Source of the DNA: an uncultured bacterium
GTDB lineage: Bacteria; Bacteroidota; Bacteroidia; Bacteroidales; Paludibacteraceae
Length of the DNA: 15,775 bases
Direction of reading: 5' to 3'
NCBI GenBank assembly: GCA_946183755.1
Contig: CAMHCZ010000021.1
Location: 1-15,775, forward strand
Shown here: piece after piece, positions 1 to 7,734 of the stretch
Numbering within the stretch: position 1 is the first letter of the stretch
Layout: every line of letters begins with the position of its first letter
The notes under the pieces: model-generated
Database searches by the model: none
Seen by the model: the letters and a program-made list of their open reading frames with translations, nothing else
Told to the model about the DNA's origin: nothing
Made by a program: the position numbers and the translations under genes

Positions 1-3000
1 TATGTTGTCGTTGCTAATATCGCAATTGACAGCCACATTTTCGTCATTGTGGCGGAAAAGCTCTGCCACAGACATGACACTGTCTGAGATGTTGAGTCTT
101 TCCTTCTGCGCTTCCGGCATCTTGGCGAAGTTGCTGAATGCTGTGGCTATGGCGGATAGCGACTCTATCTGCTCAATCAGCACTTTCGACGACTTGTCGA
201 AGAACTCATCGAAGCGTTCGCTGTCGTTCTCCTTCTTCATCCTCTGCATCATCTGTATTGACAGTTTCATAGGAGTCAGCGGGTTCTTTATCTCGTGTGT
301 CACTTGTCTTGCCATCTGTTTCCATGCCGCCTCGCGCTCGGACTGCGCAAGTTTTTCAGCCGAATCGTTGAGCTCGTCCACCATTATGTTGTACTGCTCG
401 ACTAATTTGCCGATCTCGTCGTCCTTGTCATACTGCAGCTTCTCGTTTCTGCCTTTCAGCTGGAATGCGGCGAGTTTGTTCTTTATCTGGTCGAGCGGTC
501 TGGAGAATTGTTTGCTGACGATTATCGAGATCCATGTCGAGATGAGTATAATGACCAAGTAGATGCTTATGGTTATGGCGAGCAGGTTGAACACCTCGTT
601 CCTCAGCCTTTCGTACGAGAAGAACGATGGAACGCAGACATAGCCCAGAAGTTTGTTCGACGAGTTGAGCACAGGCGCGTATGATGCGAAATACTGCAGC
701 TTGCCTATGTGCTCGGTCTGTATCTCCGCATTGTCCGGCGATGTCAGCAGTATAGGGTTTGCGTATGGCGCGGAGATGTTGTGGCTGAATAATGCAGGCT
801 GCGATGTTGCCACGAGTCTGCCGTTTTCGTCGTAAAGGTGGGTGTCGGTCTCGTAAGTGTTGGCGAGGTCCTGGAGGAAGAAGTTCAGGTCTTCGTTAGC
901 CACGTCGTTGAGCGACTGCTTCTTTTTGAATGTGTCCTGTATGTGCTTCTGTATGTAGTGCGTCTTGTTCAGAAGCGCGGTGTTCTGCCTTTTTGCGTAC
1001 TGGTTTATAAGGTAGATTGATGTCACCACACCGACAATGATGAAGCTTGCCACCAGCATCAGCATGAACGTGATTTGTATCTTCCTTACGAATCCCTTGC
1101 TCGGATTCATGTCGGAGCGCGATTTTCTGAACACCAGGAAGAGTGCCTTTGATAGTAGCAGTAGTATAGAACAGATGATGAATGTGTAAATCCAGAAGAA
1201 AAGCGCGGAGTTCAGATTGTCGAATCTTTTCTGCGAAATGACAATCTCGTCGCCGTTCTGGCCGATGTAAACGTAATGCGAGAAGAACGATGTGTTCACA
1301 GTGAATGTTCTGCTGTCGTTGTCGTGCGACACAGTTTTTGTCGTGTGCAGCCATCTGTCGTTGGCAGGGTAGTGGTATCTGCCTTTCTGTGCTATGCAGA
1401 TGCCGTTTCTGTATCTGGCCACGGATGTGTTCTCGGTGATGTCCGGTGTGTCATCGGCCGAGAAAAGCGAGACAGGATAGCTGTAGCTGTTCACGCGTGT
1501 GTTGGAGCGGAATTCTATGAAAAAAGTCCTGTCCGATGTGGTGAATCTCGCGATGTATTCCGATGTGGTGTATTGGTCGTTGCACAGATAGAAATGCGTG
1601 TCTTTTATTCTCTCTGCGTTGGACACGGCTCTGTTCAAATATCTGTACTTCGAAGAGTTTTCTGCTGTGGCAGAAAGCGCGAATTGCGAAATGGTTATGT
1701 CGTAGTTATTCCAGAATCCCCGGAAGTATGTCTTGCTCATGTAGTCGCAGAACGCTTCTTGCGATATGGCGCTTATTGTGTCCTGGCTCAGGCTGTCGCT
1801 CTTGGCTGGGATGGTGTCGTTCACCGGCACTTTCAGTTCGCTGGCTTGGGTGTCGGTGTCCAGCTTGTCAGGCACGACGTCAATGTACTTGTCGAGCGCA
1901 ATCTGGTGCTCAAGGTCCTCGAACATCATCTCGGTGAAGATGTTGCTGTCCAGCAGCTCGCTGTTGTCCAGGTTCTCGGCCATGGTCTTGTAGAACGCTT
2001 GCTGCTTATCTCTGAGGTTTGATATTGAGAAAAAGACAATAAGCGTGACAAAGGCTGTGGACAGCAGCATAAGATTAGTCACGCTGTAGAAATTATCCTT
2101 TGATATTCTCGAAGTGAAATCTATAGCGCTGATTATCACAAAATAGAACAATGCTATCAATGGGCTCGAGAATACTGTCACATGCAGCAGAAGCAACAAT
2201 ACGCTGAAGACTACGTTGGAGATGAGCAGTGCTTTGTTTCCTGTCCGTCTGGCGAGTGTCGATATGCATTTGTGTCTTATGACAAGGAACGATGTCATAA
2301 GCATAAACACGATAATTATGAATATGACATTCGGCCACGACAAACGGCTTGAATCCGACATTACGACAGAGAACGTCGAGTTGTATATCAGGTTTTTGAA
2401 AATCTCGTAGATGAGTGTGAATATCAGCAGCGATGCCGTTTGCAGCAGTATCAGCGACAGAGTGCTGTGCTTCTCTTTCTTTAATGATGCGAGCCATGTG
2501 CCATCCAAAGTTCCGTATCTGGCGAAGAACACAAGCTCTATGGTGACAAGCGCCGTGAAGAAGAGCAGATGTCCGAGCGACGAGAATATGTTTCCCGACG
2601 CGTAGTGGATAGGCGAGAACAACTCCATCTGGAACAGCTCCTTAGGCCAGTTGAGATAGAAGCACAGTTCCAGCGCCAGCATCGTTATGGACAGCGAGCA
2701 CGCGAAGGCTATCAGCGACATTCGTCTCTTGCCAAACAGCCATTTGTAGCTGTTGTTTATGGCGAACAGCAGCATGAAGAATATCAAGGCGATGGCTATG
2801 GTGAACAGGTACGAGAACACCTTGTAGCTGTACATTATGCTTTTGTCTGTCTTCAGACTGAAAATGTACTCTCCCTTGTACGAGAACACGGCGTACTCGT
2901 CATTCTTGTCGCCGTTGATCAGGCTGACCGTCTTGTCGATGTCAAAGTCCTTGTGGAATCCCGACGACAGATACTCGTTGTCGGTCTTGTACTCATTCTT

Positions 3001-3483
3001 TATCTTTATCAGTCCGATGATAGTGTAAGTCTTCGCTTCTCTTGTGAACGCCAGCGCGTATGAGTTTGGCAACTGCAGCAACGGCTTGCTTATGTCTATG
3101 TCTTTCAGCGACAAAGGCATGCTTGTGGTGTTGTCGGTCCAGAAGACGAGGCGTCCCTTGTTGTAGATGAAGTAGCTGACGCCGTCGTCGCTATTCTGTG
3201 GCAGCGAGAACACGTTGCTGTTGGTCAGGTCCTTGCTGTCGGAAGTCTCAATGGCGTTTTGTATCGTGTCCAGCTCGCTGTCGACAGCTCTGCTCTTTAT
3301 GTTTATCGTGTTCTGAAACGATCTGATGTCAAGGTCGGGGTTCGATGTCGATATGTACGCCTGTCTGAATGCGTAGGCCAATATTACAAGAACAACGAAG
3401 GCTATGACGCTGAATTTGTTCTTTTTGATTATGTCTTTTATGCTGACCATAGTTTCTTTCTCGTTTTTTCTGTTCGGTTGCAT
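1..3483 (-). CDS. Large multi-pass membrane sensor histidine kinase (3' end cut by window edge)
   Basis: This reads without a stop from 3483 to the left edge, 1161 codons, so only the N-terminal part is present. By eye there are about 12 membrane segments: near residues 24-39, seven or eight between 221 and 490, then about 762-786, 802-826 and 964-990. They leave three extracytoplasmic regions (about 40-220, 490-760 and 827-963), and this topology puts the C-terminus in the cytoplasm. A HAMP-like linker (about 990-1040) leads into a HisKA dimerisation domain with an H-box HEIKNPLTPMK; the predicted phospho-accepting histidine is H1063. The H-box is of the NtrY-like type. The N, G1 and G2 boxes of the ATPase domain would lie beyond the edge. 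The chosen start overlaps the rlmH stop as TAATG, which suggests translational coupling; an in-frame ATG at 3450, just before the first membrane segment, is an alternative. The ligand and response regulator are unknown. Confidence 0.88.
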   Translation of the reverse strand, partial: MQPNRKNEKETMVSIKDIIKKNKFSVIAFVVLVILAYAFRQAYISTSNPDLDIRSFQNTINIKSRAVDSELDTIQNAIETSDSKDLTNSNVFSLPQNSDDGVSYFIYNKGRLVFWTDNTTSMPLSLKDIDISKPLLQLPNSYALAFTREAKTYTIIGLIKIKNEYKTDNEYLSSGFHKDFDIDKTVSLINGDKNDEYAVFSYKGEYIFSLKTDKSIMYSYKVFSYLFTIAIALIFFMLLFAINNSYKWLFGKRRMSLIAFACSLSITMLALELCFYLNWPKELFQMELFSPIHYASGNIFSSLGHLLFFTALVTIELVFFARYGTLDGTWLASLKKEKHSTLSLILLQTASLLIFTLIYEIFKNLIYNSTFSVVMSDSSRLSWPNVIFIIIVFMLMTSFLVIRHKCISTLARRTGNKALLISNVVFSVLLLLLHVTVFSSPLIALFYFVIISAIDFTSRISKDNFYSVTNLMLLSTAFVTLIVFFSISNLRDKQQAFYKTMAENLDNSELLDSNIFTEMMFEDLEHQIALDKYIDVVPDKLDTDTQASELKVPVNDTIPAKSDSLSQDTISAISQEAFCDYMSKTYFRGFWNNYDITISQFALSATAENSSKYRYLNRAVSNAERIKDTHFYLCNDQYTTSEYIARFTTSDRTFFIEFRSNTRVNSYSYPVSLFSADDTPDITENTSVARYRNGICIAQKGRYHYPANDRWLHTTKTVSHDNDSRTFTVNTSFFSHYVYIGQNGDEIVISQKRFDNLNSALFFWIYTFIICSILLLLSKALFLVFRKSRSDMNPSKGFVRKIQITFMLMLVASFIIVGVVTSIYLINQYAKRQNTALLNKTHYIQKHIQDTFKKKQSLNDVANEDLNFFLQDLANTYETDTHLYDENGRLVATSQPALFSHNISAPYANPILLTSPDNAEIQTEHIGKLQYFASYAPVLNSSNKLLGYVCVPSFFSYERLRNEVFNLLAITISIYLVIILISTWISIIVSKQFSRPLDQIKNKLAAFQLKGRNEKLQYDKDDEIGKLVEQYNIMVDELNDSAEKLAQSEREAAWKQMARQVTHEIKNPLTPMKLSIQMMQRMKKENDSERFDEFFDKSSKVLIEQIESLSAIATAFSNFAKMPEAQKERLNISDSVMSVAELFRHNDENVAVNCDISNDNI

Positions 3484-3956
3484 TATTCATGGTGATAATG
3501 CTCGCCTTTTATTATTGTGAAGGCGCGATACAACTGTTCCACAAAGAGAAGTCTTATCATCTGGTGGGAAAATGTCATCCTTGATATCGAGATTTTGCCG
3601 TGAGCCATGTCGTATATCTTCTGCGAGAATCCGAACGGACCGCCGATGACGAAGACGATTCTTTTCCTTGTCGAAGCCATCTTCTTTTCTATGTAACTCG
3701 CAAATTCAGTAGATGTGAACTCTTTGCCTTTCTCGTCGAGGAGTATTACCTCGTCGTTAGGCTCCAGGCTTTTCAGTATGGTTTCCGTGTCTTTCTCCTT
3801 CTGTTGCTCGATGCTTAGGCTTTTGGCGTTTTTCAGTTCAGGGAGAGTGGTCACAGAGAAGTCTGCGTAATGCGTCAGTCGTCCGACGTAGTTGCTTATT
3901 CCCTCCTCGAGGTATTTCTCGTTGGTCTTTCCAACTTGTATGAGTGTTATCTTCAT
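3483..3956 (-). CDS. rlmH: 23S rRNA (pseudouridine1915-N3)-methyltransferase RlmH
   Basis: This 157-residue protein is close to the roughly 155 residues usual for RlmH. The family is a SPOUT methyltransferase that uses S-adenosylmethionine to methylate pseudouridine 1915 in helix 69 of 23S rRNA on assembled ribosomes. Visible marks are the N-terminus MKITLIQVGKT, the SAM-binding knot segment FVIGGPFGFS, the MTFSHQMIRLLFVEQLYRA helix and the C-terminal YHHE. An in-frame upstream extension of nine codons is possible, but MKITLIQVGKT matches the usual family start, so the ATG at 3954-3956 is preferred. Its stop overlaps the start of the histidine kinase gene by one base, so the two are probably co-transcribed. 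It is transcribed divergently from the DUF4783-nadC pair. Confidence 0.96.
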   Translation of the reverse strand: MKITLIQVGKTNEKYLEEGISNYVGRLTHYADFSVTTLPELKNAKSLSIEQQKEKDTETILKSLEPNDEVILLDEKGKEFTSTEFASYIEKKMASTRKRIVFVIGGPFGFSQKIYDMAHGKISISRMTFSHQMIRLLFVEQLYRAFTIIKGEHYHHE

Positions 3957-3980
3957 AAAGTAAAAGCCTGATTTCGTATG

Positions 3981-3988
3981 CAAAAATA
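3981..3988 (-). promoter_or_regulatory. Candidate -7 element for rlmH
   Basis: Read on the minus strand this is TATTTTTG, a full match to the Bacteroidota primary-sigma -7 consensus TAnnTTTG, 25 bases upstream of the rlmH start. No well-spaced -33 TTTG is visible: the nearest TTG is only about 13 bases away. The call rests on the -7 box and its position alone. Confidence 0.45.
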
Positions 3989-4038
3989 ATAATCTTTAAA
4001 TCAAGCTTGAAAAGTTCTTTTTATATATTGTCCTGCGA

Positions 4039-4070
4039 TTTGCAATAACTCATATTTGGTATTATTTTTG
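4039..4070 (+). promoter_or_regulatory. Bacteroidota-type promoter for the DUF4783-nadC pair
   Basis: A TTTG at 4039-4042 is followed after exactly 20 bases by TATTTTTG at 4063-4070. This matches the described Bacteroidota primary sigma consensus (TTTG, 19-21 bases, TAnnTTTG). Transcription would begin near 4077, giving a leader of about 45 bases before the ATG at 4124. Confidence 0.7.
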
Positions 4071-4123
4071 CATCCCAAAGCAATAGACAAAAAGCATACG
4101 CTTTCCAACATCTATTGAATGCT

Positions 4124-4528
4124 ATGAGACATACAATATTATTGACAATCGCAATTACGTTCTTATCTGCATTATCTGCATTTTCACAGGATAAAGTCCA
4201 GTTGTTCGACGCTTTCAAGAATGCTGATGCAAATGCCATATCAACGTATTTCAATGATAATATAGAAATGACCTTGCCAAATGCCCAGAACTTCTTCACC
4301 AAGAGTCAGGCAAGAGGCATACTTGCGGATTTCTTCAAGAAAAACCAGGTGTCGGATTTCACGGTCCTGCATACTGGCAACAAAGAAAACTCCGCTTTCA
4401 CAATAGGCAATCTCAAGACGACAAATGGTGTTTACAGAGTGTCGTTCTTTGCTCGTAAAGTGCCTAATGCGACTAAAAAGCAGATTTACCTTTTAAGAAT
4501 AGAGAAATCTTTAGAATCGGAAAAATAA
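4124..4528 (+). CDS. Small secreted DUF4783-family protein
   Basis: This is a 134-residue protein with a typical signal peptide (MRHTILL, a hydrophobic core, then SALSAFSQ with cleavage probably just before QDK). The mature part of about 110 residues resembles the DUF4783 family, small periplasmic or exported proteins with a nuclear-transport-factor-2-like fold: it has the segment LFDAFKNADANAISTYFNDN, a TKSQARGILADFF helix and a strand-rich end GNLKTTNGVYRVSFFARK. The biochemical role is unknown. The family commonly sits between rlmH and nadC in Bacteroidales, as here. The ATG at 4124 is chosen over an upstream in-frame TTG at 4115 because it begins the signal peptide directly. The gap to nadC is ten bases, which implies one transcript. 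Confidence 0.85.
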   Translation: MRHTILLTIAITFLSALSAFSQDKVQLFDAFKNADANAISTYFNDNIEMTLPNAQNFFTKSQARGILADFFKKNQVSDFTVLHTGNKENSAFTIGNLKTTNGVYRVSFFARKVPNATKKQIYLLRIEKSLESEK

Positions 4529-4538
4529 TAAAAGCACA

Positions 4539-5384
4539 ATGGAGGAATTGTCTTATTTGAACCAGATAAAATATTGGTTCGCGGAAGATATAGGTGACGG
4601 AGACCATACATCATTATCATGCATACCTAACGACGCAATGGGCAAACAGCAGCTCATCGTCAAGGAAGAAGGAATATTGGCAGGCGTGGAAGTCGCAAAG
4701 CAGATATTCCATTATTTTGATCCAGAGATAAAAGTCGAGACATTTATAGAAGACGGCGCCGAAGTCCATGTCGGCGATGTCGCTTTTGTCGCGTCCGGCA
4801 GGGTCGTGTCGCTCCTGCAGGTTGAGCGTCTGATGCTCAATATCATGCAAAGAATGAGTGGTGTGGCTACAACAACACATAAATATGTGGAATTATTGAA
4901 GGGCACTAAGACAAGAGTTCTTGACACAAGAAAAACCACTCCAGGACTTCGAATGCTTGAAAAGGAGGCTGTGCGCATCGGTGGCGGAACAAACCATCGC
5001 ATAGGGCTTTTCGACATGATACTTATAAAGGACAATCATGTGGATTTCGCTGGAGGCATAACTGCGGCGATTACTCGTGCCAAGGAGTATTGCAAGGCTA
5101 AGGGCAAGGATCTTAAAATAGAGATAGAGGTCCGCAACTTCGATGAGCTGCAGGAGGCTCTGGACTGCGGACTGATGCAGAGAATCATGCTTGACAACTT
5201 CTCTGTCGAGGACACCAAGAAGGCTGTGGACATAATCGCAGGAAAATACGAAGTTGAGTCTTCTGGCGGTATCACGAAGGATACATTGAGGAGTTATGCC
5301 GAGTGCGGTGTTGACTTTATATCCGTAGGGGCGCTGACTCATTCAGTTAAGTCGCTGGATTTGAGCTTTAAAGCCGTTAAGTGA
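4539..5384 (+). CDS. nadC: Nicotinate-nucleotide pyrophosphorylase (carboxylating), quinolinate phosphoribosyltransferase
   Basis: The product converts quinolinate and PRPP to nicotinate mononucleotide, CO2 and pyrophosphate, the entry point to NAD in the de novo pathway, in the cytosol. At 281 residues it has the usual length. Visible motifs are the substrate-binding RVLDTRKTTPGLR (about 126-138), GGGTNHRIGLFD (about 148-159, with the conserved His-Arg), the ILIKDNH segment (about 161-167), EIEVRN acidic residues (about 195-200) and the C-terminal phosphate-binding ESSGGI. The ATG at 4539 lies ten bases after the DUF4783 gene, so the two are probably one operon. No NadA or NadB gene lies in the window. 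Confidence 0.97.
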   Translation: MEELSYLNQIKYWFAEDIGDGDHTSLSCIPNDAMGKQQLIVKEEGILAGVEVAKQIFHYFDPEIKVETFIEDGAEVHVGDVAFVASGRVVSLLQVERLMLNIMQRMSGVATTTHKYVELLKGTKTRVLDTRKTTPGLRMLEKEAVRIGGGTNHRIGLFDMILIKDNHVDFAGGITAAITRAKEYCKAKGKDLKIEIEVRNFDELQEALDCGLMQRIMLDNFSVEDTKKAVDIIAGKYEVESSGGITKDTLRSYAECGVDFISVGALTHSVKSLDLSFKAVK

Positions 5385-5437
5385 AGAGTTGTGTAAAGAC
5401 ACGTTGTGTTAAAATTTATAGATTTATAGAGAATTGA

Positions 5438-5467
5438 TTTGGAATAAAGAAAAAATATCTAATTTTG
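5438..5467 (+). promoter_or_regulatory. Candidate promoter of the leucine-rich repeat gene
   Basis: TAATTTTG at 5460-5467 matches the TAnnTTTG -7 box. A TTTG at 5438-5441 lies 18 bases upstream, slightly short of the usual 19-21. The start site would be near 5474, about 40 bases before the ATG at 5513. The -7 box overlaps the left arm of a perfect inverted repeat. Confidence 0.55.
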
Positions 5468-5499
5468 CGTCCTAATAAATGGATAAATTAGATATTTTT
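5451..5499. repeat. Perfect 15-bp inverted repeat around the promoter
   Basis: The arm at 5451-5465 is AAAAATATCTAATTT and the arm at 5485-5499 is its exact reverse complement, separated by 19 bases. The left arm covers the start of the -7 box, and the predicted transcription start falls in the loop. A transcript from this promoter would therefore not contain both arms, which favours a DNA-level role (operator or cruciform) over an RNA hairpin. In read-through RNA from nadC the same sequence could act as a weak AT-rich terminator. Confidence 0.75.
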
Positions 5500-5512
5500 C
5501 ACAATACAAACG

Positions 5513-7588
5513 ATGAAACGAGTTTTTGCACTTTTTGTTATGGCGGTATGTGCTTGTGTATGTGCATATTCTGTTCAGATAGAAGGTCTTTATTATAATC
5601 TCAATGCTGTTGATCAGACAGCGTCAATTACGGCTTCTCCACAAAAGGATTATGCCGGCGAAATAGTGATTCCAGAGAGTGTTGTTTATAAAGAAAAGGA
5701 ATATAGCGTCACATCTATAGGCAAGAACGCATTTAGATCTAACGCAGGATTGACAAAGGTTGTGATTCCTGCATCTGTAGATTCAATCGCATCTTATGCT
5801 TTTTATGCCGCAACTGGGCTTGAGGAAGTTGTTATGCAGAACTCGGTGAGGGTTATTTGCGACAATGCATTCGGCTATTGCTCGAAGTTGCAAAAAATAA
5901 ATATGTCAAGCGCTTTGCAGAGTGTTGGCAATTCTGCGTTTCTCGGTTGCTCTTCGCTTACTAACGTGGAGTTCTCAAATTCGGTTAAGAGTTTCGGAAC
6001 TTCAGTTTTCTACGGTTGTTCGGCATTGAAGTCTGTAGTGTTGCCAAACAGTATAACTTGCATACCTAAAAATACATTCTATAAGTGTTCTGCATTGGAG
6101 ACAGCGGAGATTCCAGCTTCAGTAGAGGTTATTGAAGAAGGAGCATTTTCTGCATGTAAGGCGTTGAAGGGACTGAATCTCCCATCTTCGCTTAGAAAGA
6201 TTGGAGCGAAGGCGTTTTCTGGTTGCAAGGCAATTACCCATGTGGAGTTTCCTGATAATATTGACACAATACAAGCGAATGCATTCCAGGCATGCTCTTC
6301 TTTGATCGAGGTTGATTTCAATAATGTAATATGTATAGGAGATTATGCATTCTCTCCTTGTCCAATTAAAAATCTTGATTTCAACCCAGGACTGGATAGC
6401 ATCGGAAAGGGCGCATTTCAAGGAAACCCCGCGGTGGAGGATTTGGTGTTACCTGAAGCGCTAAAGACCACCGGTAAGGTTGCTTTTGCAGATTGTAAGA
6501 ATCTTAAGACAGCAGATTTGAAGAATCTGACCTATTTGAACAATAAGATTTTGACAGCGTGCTTTAAATTGGAGGATGTTACTCTTTCGTCAAGTGTTGA
6601 GTATGTTGCAAACGATGCGTTTGACAGAGATTCTTTGTTGCGTTATGTTTTTGTACACCATGAAGGACAGACTCCTTCGGCATTCACTGATTGCTATTTC
6701 GCAGATGAGAATCTGACACACAATGTGACTATATATGTGCAGGATGATTTGGTTGACCAGTTCAAGACAGAATTGACAAACTTCAATGGTTCAATAAGAG
6801 GTTTTGAAGAGTCAACCCCAGTTTTCGTGAAGTATGTGAAGAGCATCAATGCGAAGAAGCTGGTGCCTGTGTCAGTGAAGATAATCACTAATATCGCATG
6901 TGAATGGTCGATAGATGGCGTTTTGCCTGATGGATTGACAGGAACTGTGAGTGAGGATGGTTTCGTATATACAATAAGCGGAACTCCAACAGCGGTGTTT
7001 GATGTGACAGAGTATCAGGTGACAGCTAAGTCGCATGGTTTCAAAGTGTCGGACGACTTGACAATCAAGGTAGATGCTGTAAGTCCATATATTGAGATTC
7101 CTGATAATGTAAATCAGTCATTGACAGCTGACAATCTTGAAATAGAGGATATTGTTTTCACAACAAATGACCCAGATGCGGTGTTTGAGGTAGATGATCT
7201 TCCAGAAGGATTGTCTGCAGTGCAGGATGGGGCTACATTCACAATAAGCGGTTCGGTGCCTTCTGGTGAGGAGGTCTATGAATTCGTGGTGAGGGCTATC
7301 GCTGACGGCATGGAGTCTGAGGCATATTGTGTGATAGAAGTGGCTCAGGAAGAAGAGGAGGACCCTTCAGATGATTTGAATATCGCTTGGACACAGGACA
7401 AAAGCTCTGTATCTGTATCTAATGTAGAGGTTGAGAGCATGGCGCTTTATACCGCATCGGGTGCTTTGGTTAGAAATAGTAATACTAATAAGATATCGAC
7501 AGCTTCTATAAAGAAAGGCGATGTGTTCATGGTCTCAGTTCGGATTGCCGGTTTAGACCGTTGGGTAACAAAGAAATTCATCAAGTAA
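5513..7588 (+). CDS. Secreted BspA-like leucine-rich repeat protein with Ig-like modules and a sorting-domain-like tail
   Basis: This 691-residue protein starts with a signal peptide (residues 1 to about 19, MKRVFALFVMAVCACVCAYS). Residues about 65-390 form roughly 14 repeats of 22-23 residues of the LRR_5/BspA kind, with the recurring pattern I-x-x-x-A-F-x-x-C-x-x-L-x-x-V-x-x-P, for example IGAKAFSGCKAITHVEFP. BspA-type repeats are known in bacterial and protozoal surface proteins that bind host or matrix partners. Two Ig-like modules of the putative-Ig type follow (about 430-525 and 525-620), each closing with a FTISGS or YTISGT turn. The last 65 residues (VSVSNVEVESMALYTASGALVR, then STASIKKGDVFMVSV and KKFIK) resemble the type A C-terminal sorting domain of type IX secretion cargo. 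It appears to be a single-gene unit: its own promoter upstream and a terminator just downstream. The ligand is unknown. Confidence 0.88.
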   Translation: MKRVFALFVMAVCACVCAYSVQIEGLYYNLNAVDQTASITASPQKDYAGEIVIPESVVYKEKEYSVTSIGKNAFRSNAGLTKVVIPASVDSIASYAFYAATGLEEVVMQNSVRVICDNAFGYCSKLQKINMSSALQSVGNSAFLGCSSLTNVEFSNSVKSFGTSVFYGCSALKSVVLPNSITCIPKNTFYKCSALETAEIPASVEVIEEGAFSACKALKGLNLPSSLRKIGAKAFSGCKAITHVEFPDNIDTIQANAFQACSSLIEVDFNNVICIGDYAFSPCPIKNLDFNPGLDSIGKGAFQGNPAVEDLVLPEALKTTGKVAFADCKNLKTADLKNLTYLNNKILTACFKLEDVTLSSSVEYVANDAFDRDSLLRYVFVHHEGQTPSAFTDCYFADENLTHNVTIYVQDDLVDQFKTELTNFNGSIRGFEESTPVFVKYVKSINAKKLVPVSVKIITNIACEWSIDGVLPDGLTGTVSEDGFVYTISGTPTAVFDVTEYQVTAKSHGFKVSDDLTIKVDAVSPYIEIPDNVNQSLTADNLEIEDIVFTTNDPDAVFEVDDLPEGLSAVQDGATFTISGSVPSGEEVYEFVVRAIADGMESEAYCVIEVAQEEEEDPSDDLNIAWTQDKSSVSVSNVEVESMALYTASGALVRNSNTNKISTASIKKGDVFMVSVRIAGLDRWVTKKFIK

Positions 7589-7609
7589 TAATCGACTAAT
7601 AGATAACAG

Positions 7610-7638
7610 AAAGTCCAGGCTGAACGCTTGGACTTTTT
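7610..7638 (+). terminator. Intrinsic terminator after the leucine-rich repeat gene
   Basis: An 11-bp stem (AAAGTCCAGGC at 7610-7620 pairing with GCTTGGACTTT at 7626-7636, one G-T wobble) has a five-base TGAAC loop and runs into a T tract. It lies 22 bases after the stop codon and separates this gene from lysS. Confidence 0.88.
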
Positions 7639-7692
7639 CGCTTTTATGGGATATGGTGGGCGTAATGCGGACTACATATCAATGAAATTGAG

Positions 7693-7700
7693 TATATTTG
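7693..7700 (+). promoter_or_regulatory. Candidate -7 element for the lysS-gpsA-pgi operon
   Basis: TATATTTG matches TAnnTTTG 34 bases upstream of the lysS ATG and downstream of a terminator. No clear TTTG is seen at the -33 spacing, so support comes from the -7 box and from the need for a promoter here. Confidence 0.5.
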
Positions 7701-7734
7701 CATTTTACGATATAACAAACAATCAAAAAAATTT

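Noticed and set aside
896..1354. A 152-codon open frame on the minus strand within the kinase region, and several plus-strand frames across 1-3063.
   Set aside because: They are shadows in other frames of the continuous minus-strand kinase reading frame, which alone has recognisable motifs and membrane segments.
4001..4010. Perfect 10-bp palindrome TCAAGCTTGA in the rlmH/DUF4783 divergent region.
   Set aside because: Ten-base palindromes are common by chance in AT-rich spacers, and nothing else supports an operator.
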